Positions 8,036-12,122 of a stretch of DNA of 12,122 bases are shown piece by piece (positions within the stretch are counted from its first letter, which is position 1; each line of letters begins with the position of its first letter). This stretch comes from Cylindrodendrum hubeiense (lineage: Eukaryota > Ascomycota > Sordariomycetes > Hypocreales > Nectriaceae): NCBI GenBank assembly GCA_014621425.1, contig JAANBB010000751.1, forward strand, positions 1 to 12,122. The letters are read 5' to 3'. The translations under genes and the position numbers were made by a program. The notes below the pieces were generated by a model. That model had not been told where the DNA came from and did not search any database. It saw only the letters and a program-made list of their open reading frames with translations.

Positions 8036-10573
8036 GACGAGTCTGGAATGAGACTCCGGGTATGACAGCAATGCCAGCGACAGCGAGCCATGGTTTTTTC
8101 ATGCTCGTTGTTTGCTTGCGGCTGCTGGTTACACAACATCCTCCCTGTCTCCCCGGCCCTATCTTGATGGCAACACTCATCTCTCACATCGCACACATCA
8201 CCACACCTCGCACGCTCTCATACTTCTCCCCTACTTGAATCCTGGCTAACATTCTCTGCTTCCTTGACGACACAGTACATATCTATCGCTTGGTGAGTCG
8301 CCTCCATTTAGCACCAATGCTCAAGGACAGCCCGGCAGCACCCGATTATGGGACGATACGAACATCCTCCCTGCATCACACCCAGCACTCTTCAGCTCCC
8401 CACTGCGGAATAGATCCTTGCTAACCACCCCACAGTAACGAATGTAAACGACGCAAAATCAAGTGCAACGGCGAAACACCATGCCAACGTTGCGGCAACC
8501 TAAACCTGGCTTGCCTCTACGCCCCAAATTGTTGCTCCAACAACTTCAAAGACTCGGATGACTTCAGGCATGTCACTTCTCAGATTGGCCGCCTCCAAGA
8601 AGAGGTCGGTTGGCTCCATCAAACCGTCAAGGCCCTTCAGTCCGACCCGGGCCGCATGGCTTCACTAGGTGACCGTGCTTTGCCTATGGGCACATCAACC
8701 GTTGCCCCATCACCGTCTCAGAGCTCGAGCTCACTTAACCGTGATGCATTGCACTCCAAGTACGGTGCATTCCGAGGCCCCACCAGCATGGCCTTCAGCC
8801 TCGACGTTGCCAATAATACCATCTCCAACATGGGATACAGGGGCATGGATGAAGGCGAAGAAAATGGTCACCATGTGGAGGATATGGGAATGCCGATGAT
8901 GAGCCGCCCCGCCGATCCCCTCCTCGAGTTTGACAAGGACGAAATGATTCGATTATGTCGCCTTCACGAAGAGGAGATTGGCATCATGTACCCCGTCCTC
9001 AACGTCCAGTCTGTCATAGCACATGCGAAAGGCCTAGCATCCTTCTTGGACACGATTCGGCATCAAAATCCCATGGAACTGATCAACGACGAGAAGACGC
9101 TGCAGCTGAAAATTGTTATGTGTTGTGGACTTGTCGTCGAAGAGCACGGGCACAGCGAAAAGGCGATCCGACTCTACGACAGCATGGAAATGGTGCTCAA
9201 TCGAAAACTTATGGCCGAAGCTGCAGACGTCTCAAGTCTTCCTTTGTTGGCGCTTGTCGCAGGCTACCGGTTTTTGTCCAACGACGAGGTTTTGGCTTGG
9301 CGTGTAATGGGCCAGGTTGCACGTCTTTGTCTGGAGCTGGGTATCCACCAAAGGAGCGGCTTGATCAAGATTCAAGACGAGGATGAGCGCAACAATGCAC
9401 TCAACAGTTTCTGGTCAGCCTATGTGCTGGATCGACGATGGGCTTTCGGAACCGGTCTGCCCTATGTTGTTCAGGATGAAGAGATTGATGCAGAACTTCC
9501 TTTTCCGGTACGTCGAGTGGCATGTTGACATAGTTCTCAGCTAATGGTTTAGGACGAACATCCATATCTTGTGGCCATGATCACCTACTCCCGAATAGGA
9601 GCAAAGGTCTGGCGGCAGGTGTCACATTTCGGACCCGTTCTTGCACGAGACCTACGGCAAGAGGATATTGAAAATCTAGACCAAGAGATCCTTGGTTGGT
9701 ACGAAATTGTCCCTGAAGAGGTCAAGGTACGGAATTGGGACAAGGACAAGAACATGACGTCGACACCTTCACATAACCTCCAACGTCTCAGGATCTGGAC
9801 GTACCTCCGACTTAACCAGGTGAGTTACTGGATATGTGCCTGATATGTGCCGAATATGTGGCTAACAGTACTAGATGCGAGTCTGGCTACATACACCCGT
9901 GCTACACAGCGCAACGAGTATCATGTCAAATCCGGTACAATCACAACGTGTCGTGGACATTGCCAAAGATACGATTCGATACCTCAGTCATTTGAACAAC
10001 ACGACAAATCTATATCGACGGGTTCAGGTGTTTTATCATCAGTTTTTGACTTCAGCAATTGCTGTTGTATTCCTAGCCTCGGTACATGCCCCAGTCCGCT
10101 TCAGCGCCGCCTGTCGAGAAGAGTTTTACATGGCACTCGAGTTAGTCAAGGATCTTTCTGCTAGGAGTTGGGCGTCACAGCGTCTCTGGAGGACTATTCG
10201 GTCTTTGAAGGACGTGGCACCACGCTTTGGACTAAATCCGGAGGACGATCCTCAGTCAACCGCCGCGTTGGGCATGATTGGACTTGCCCGAGGGCATGTA
10301 GATCCCAGAGGCGGACAACAACCATTCCGGAAACCGTCCATGGTGGGCCAGCAGTCACAAGCCGCGACGCCTGACTCGGTGGCTCAGAATGGGTCAAGAA
10401 TTCAAGCCGAGATGTCACGGATATTTGAGGGATACGTGGGGTTGAATGTTCAGTTTGGCTCCAACGAGGAACAAGTGCCTGCCTCAAATGGCGACATGTC
10501 GGCATCAGAAGCAGCCGCAGGCATGTACGGGACGGATGGGACTGTATTCGCGCAGTTTAGGGAAATGTACTAA
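7622..10573 (+). CDS. Zn2Cys6 transcription factor, N-terminal exon fused to AP180
   Basis: Fungal nuclear regulator of the binuclear zinc-cluster type. Exons are ..7888, 8276..8292, 8436..9507, 9553..9819 and 9875..10573. The basic lead QTRSKRNR joins YISIA and the cluster CNECKRRKIKC-NGETPCQRC-x6-C, which has the spacing C-x2-C-x6-C-x5-C-x2-C-x6-C. A coiled-coil-like linker follows (IGRLQEEVGWLHQTVKAL). The fungal-specific middle homology region runs from DPLLEFDKDEMIRLC, with LDRRWAFGTGLP as its best block, to TPVLHSATS at the start of the last exon. The part after the 7888 junction is 684 residues. The only in-frame Met after the AP180 core and before the cluster is at 7622; starting there gives 773 residues that begin with AP180-like sequence (NPFARSP). 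I recognise the family pattern (SPGSASVGDNS ... KRKS ... QTRSKRNR, then cluster) but not an individual gene or target. The true start is unresolved. Confidence 0.85.
7953..7988. repeat. 18-base tandem duplication in intron 5
   Basis: GTTTTCCAAGTGGGCGGC at 7953-7970 is followed at once by GTTTTCCAAGCGGGCGAC at 7971-7988, with two mismatches. It is a local tandem duplication without a known role. Confidence 0.8.
8021..8040. repeat. Pentanucleotide microsatellite (GATGA x3 plus GACGA)
   Basis: Four consecutive 5-base units inside intron 5. The TGA at 8033-8035 that ends the intron-retained AP180 frame falls in this repeat, so a gain or loss of one unit would shift that stop. Confidence 0.85.
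8276..8292 (+). other. 17-base micro-exon carrying the first zinc-cluster cysteine
   Basis: The exon encodes Tyr-Ile-Ser-Ile-Ala plus two bases of the first cluster Cys, finished by the T at 8436. It is bounded by ACACAG before and GTGAGT after. Phase 0 on entry and phase 2 on exit keep the frame. YISIAC before NEC is the usual family sequence, which supports it. Skipping it would shift the frame and destroy the DNA-binding domain. Confidence 0.85.
8293..8435 (+). other. Intron 6, splitting the first cysteine codon of the zinc cluster
   Basis: It is 143 bases long, with donor GTGAGT, GCTAAC branch site at 8420-8425 and acceptor CACAG. It divides TG from T in the codon of the first zinc-binding cysteine. 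Confidence 0.85.
9508..9552 (+). other. Intron 7 of the transcription-factor gene
   Basis: It is 45 bases long, with donor GTACGT, GCTAAT branch region at 9539-9544 and acceptor TTTAG, phase 0. It joins ...ELPFP to DEHPYLVAM. Confidence 0.88.
9820..9874 (+). other. Intron 8 of the transcription-factor gene
   Basis: It is 55 bases long, with donor GTGAGT, GCTAAC branch site at 9861-9866 and acceptor CTAG, phase 0. It joins LRLNQ to MRVWLHTPVLHSATS, restoring the family block. Confidence 0.88.
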
Positions 10574-10816
10574 CGATATACTTGGACGCGGTGGGTGGCA
10601 CGAAGGGTGCCCTGGGTCAAGAGCCAGGTAGGCCTGACACGGTTTGATAAGTGCCTTCTGATGGCGTAGATTAATTATGAACATGAGCCGATGCTGACGG
10701 CTAAGAAATGATTCTAAACTTGTAAAGTGTTTGTCTAGGTTGCATCTTACCGTGCATGTAGCGCTCAATTCACACAGTATCAACCTCCAACATATTGAGT
10801 TTTAGACTCAGCCATC
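10574..10816. other. Short intergenic region between regulator and P450 gene
   Basis: These 243 bases must hold both the 3' UTR of the regulator and the promoter of the P450 gene, since both genes read in the same direction. No TATA box or palindromic CGG motif typical of Zn2Cys6 binding stands out. Confidence 0.45.
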
Positions 10817-12122
10817 ATGGCCTCATCTTTCAAATACGGTCTTAACACCGCCAGTATGGCACTTTTCAATATCGACGCGCGGGTAGCCTTGTTTCTTGCT
10901 GTGTCAGTCGCTGTAGCTTTAATAATAAGGACCAAGACGACACACACGATCACCCGTAATGGAGTGGCACTCAGGTAACCAATCTCAACGTTCTTGAGGC
11001 TCAAGATTCTCGATTGAGACAACAGCTCACCATGCTAGAAAACCTCCGAATACTCTCCCACTTGTTGGCAACGGCATTCTTTTTCTCCAACCTCGCCAGC
11101 GTCTGTTTGCGTGGTTTGCCAAGTGCGAGCGGCTCTTTGGCTATGAGACATTGCACATCTCGGTCCCCTCGCTTCCACCCGGCGTCATTATCAGCGACCC
11201 GCGCAACCTTGAGTTCGTCCTCCGCAACGAGGGCATCTTTGAGAAAGGCGACTTCTTCAAGCAGCGCTCGTGGGATCTTTTCGGTCATGGCATTATCAAC
11301 GTCGACGGCGAGCTGTGGAAGCTGCAGCGCAAAGCCGGGCTGCGGTTTCTCGCCACGCCGACTCTACGTGCACTGACGAGCGTCGCGCTGCCGCAGTATC
11401 TGGGAGAGGCTGTTGCGGGTTTGATGAAGAGCGCGGGAAGCTCCGAGGCTGTGGATTTGCAGGCCGTCATCCACGAGGTGACGACTCAGTTGATGGGCCG
11501 GATGGCGTACAACATGGACATGCACACCGACGACGACTTCACGGTGGCCTTTGAGCATGCCTCGGGAGCCACGGCCGACCGCTTCCAAAACCCCCTGTGG
11601 TTTCTTACAGAGCTCATCACAGGTACGCGGATGCGGCGATCCATTGCTACGATCAAGGCCTACGGCAGGCGCATCGTCGACAGTGCTGTGTCCGATCGCG
11701 CTGCCGTCGAGGCCAAAGGCTCCAGATCGGATATGCCGGGTAGCTTGATCCAGTCACTGCTCGACTCCATCGGCGACGAGACGCTTGTCGCCGATGCAGC
11801 ACTCAATTACCTCTCTGCTGGTCGCGATACCGTTGCGCAGGCCTTGACCTGGACGCTGTACCTCCTCATGAAGCATCCTGGCGTAGCGTCTACGCTTCGC
11901 AAGTCAATCCAAGGTCTCCGCGACGGACTTGATTCCGGGCCTCCCGACGCAGAGAACCTCACGCCTACCAAGCTCCCTTACGCCCTAGCCGTCTTCTACG
12001 AATCCCTCCGCCTCTACCCGCCCGTCCCCTTCGAGATCAAGCAGGCCCAGCAAGCAACGACGCTCCCGGACGGCACAGTCCTCCCCCGCCACGCCATCGT
12101 GGTGTGGTGCCCCTGGGCCATG
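10817..12122 (+). CDS. Cytochrome P450 monooxygenase (3' partial)
   Basis: A membrane-bound haem monooxygenase that would use NADPH-P450 reductase; substrate unknown. Exons 10817..10974 and 11039..12122 give 414 residues before the window ends. Residues 21-37 are a hydrophobic ER anchor, followed by a positive stretch (RTKT) and the proline-rich hinge KPPNTLPLVGNG at 54-65. Conserved P450 features are C-helix WxxxR (W146-R150, LWKLQRK), I-helix oxygen-binding AGRDT at 313-317 and K-helix ExxR (ESLR, 374-377). The PERF region and the haem-binding FxxGxRxCxG lie beyond the window, so completeness cannot be judged. The block GIINVDGELWKLQRKAG and the AGRDT motif resemble fungal P450s of the alkane/fatty-acid hydroxylase (CYP52-like) clan; this placement is from memory and moderate. 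The ATG is the first in frame giving an anchor. Confidence 0.9.
10975..11038 (+). other. Intron 1 of the P450 gene
   Basis: It is 64 bases long, with the less usual donor GTAACC and acceptor CTAG, phase 2. An in-frame TAA directly follows the exon-1 frame, so removal is required. Splicing joins NGVALR to KPPNTLPLVGNG, the expected hinge, which supports the junction despite the weak donor. Confidence 0.8.

Larger units (their letters stand above)
7889..8275 (+). other. Intron 5 at the fusion junction (387 bases)
   Basis: Donor GTGAGT directly follows KRNR, a GCTAAC branch site lies at 8245-8250 and the acceptor ACACAG ends at 8275. At 387 bases it is much longer than the other introns here (45-143). 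If retained, the AP180 frame continues 48 codons to TGA at 8033-8035. In the frame of the next exon a TGA lies at 8165-8167 with no ATG between it and 8276, so the regulator cannot simply start inside this intron. Confidence 0.8.
5816..10573 (+). other. Predicted AP180-Zn2Cys6 fusion gene (1262 residues)
   Basis: With all nine exons spliced by canonical signals the locus reads as one open frame: residues 1-578 from exons 1-5 and 579-1262 from exons 6-9. Phases match at every junction (0, 1, 0, 1, 0, 2, 0, 0). The change from adaptor tail to regulator N-terminus lies within exon 5 at about 7733-7760, in a Gln/Pro-rich stretch (SPYQQQPQGHQSPG). Exon sums are 1734 and 2055 bases, both divisible by three. 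What is seen is the continuous frame; that the fused protein exists is inference. A collapsed assembly or a strain-specific deletion would look the same. Confidence 0.55.

Noticed and set aside
7587..8180. Minus-strand frame of 197 codons across the fusion junction
   Set aside because: It is low-complexity antisense of exon 5 and the intron, without a domain; the plus strand has matching splice sites and conserved protein sequence.
8656..9528. ATG at 8656 as the start of the transcription factor
   Set aside because: It lies after the complete zinc cluster; upstream sequence is open in frame and encodes the family-typical DNA-binding domain and linker.

Overview
The window looks like GC-rich chromosomal DNA of a filamentous ascomycete (Pezizomycotina, possibly Sordariomycetes; genus not determinable from sequence alone). 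Signs are short introns (mostly 45-143 bp) with GTRNGT donors, CTAAC-type branch sites 10-20 bases before the acceptor, C-ending codon preference, CT-rich leaders, and a Zn2Cys6 regulator of a purely fungal family. All gene models below were assembled by hand from reading frames plus splice signals.

Layout. (1) 1-621, plus: 3' part of a secreted, probably GPI-anchored, Ala/Ser-rich protein built of 11-residue repeats. (2) 622-1861: mostly intergenic, with one weak small ORF. (3) 1862-4047, minus: complete mitochondrial aspartyl-tRNA synthetase in three exons with a targeting presequence. (4) 4048-5815: divergent intergenic region, with a good candidate small spliced transcript starting about 216 bp from the synthetase ATG and, further on, a long CT/C-rich leader. 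(5) 5816-10573, plus: an AP180/CALM-type clathrin adaptor (ANTH domain, NPF and PTG motifs) whose last coding exon runs, with no stop codon, into the N-terminal exon of a Zn2Cys6 transcription factor; conventional splicing gives one 1262-residue chimera. (6) 10817-12122, plus: 5' part of a membrane-anchored cytochrome P450, cut by the window end before the haem-binding cysteine.

The main observation is the AP180-Zn2Cys6 fusion. The zinc cluster cannot be made without an exon that is continuous with AP180 coding sequence: its first cysteine lies on a 17-base micro-exon with no usable in-frame ATG upstream of it inside the intron. Either this locus encodes an endocytic adaptor-transcription factor chimera, or the two genes overlap through an internal start, or the assembly (or strain) has lost the DNA that separates two normal genes. 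Retention of the 387-bp intron would terminate a stand-alone AP180 of 626 residues, so both products could come from one locus.

Functionally the genes are mostly unrelated housekeeping and accessory functions (cell wall, mitochondrial translation, endocytosis). Only the regulator and the P450, 243 bp apart on the same strand, suggest a local regulatory relationship.
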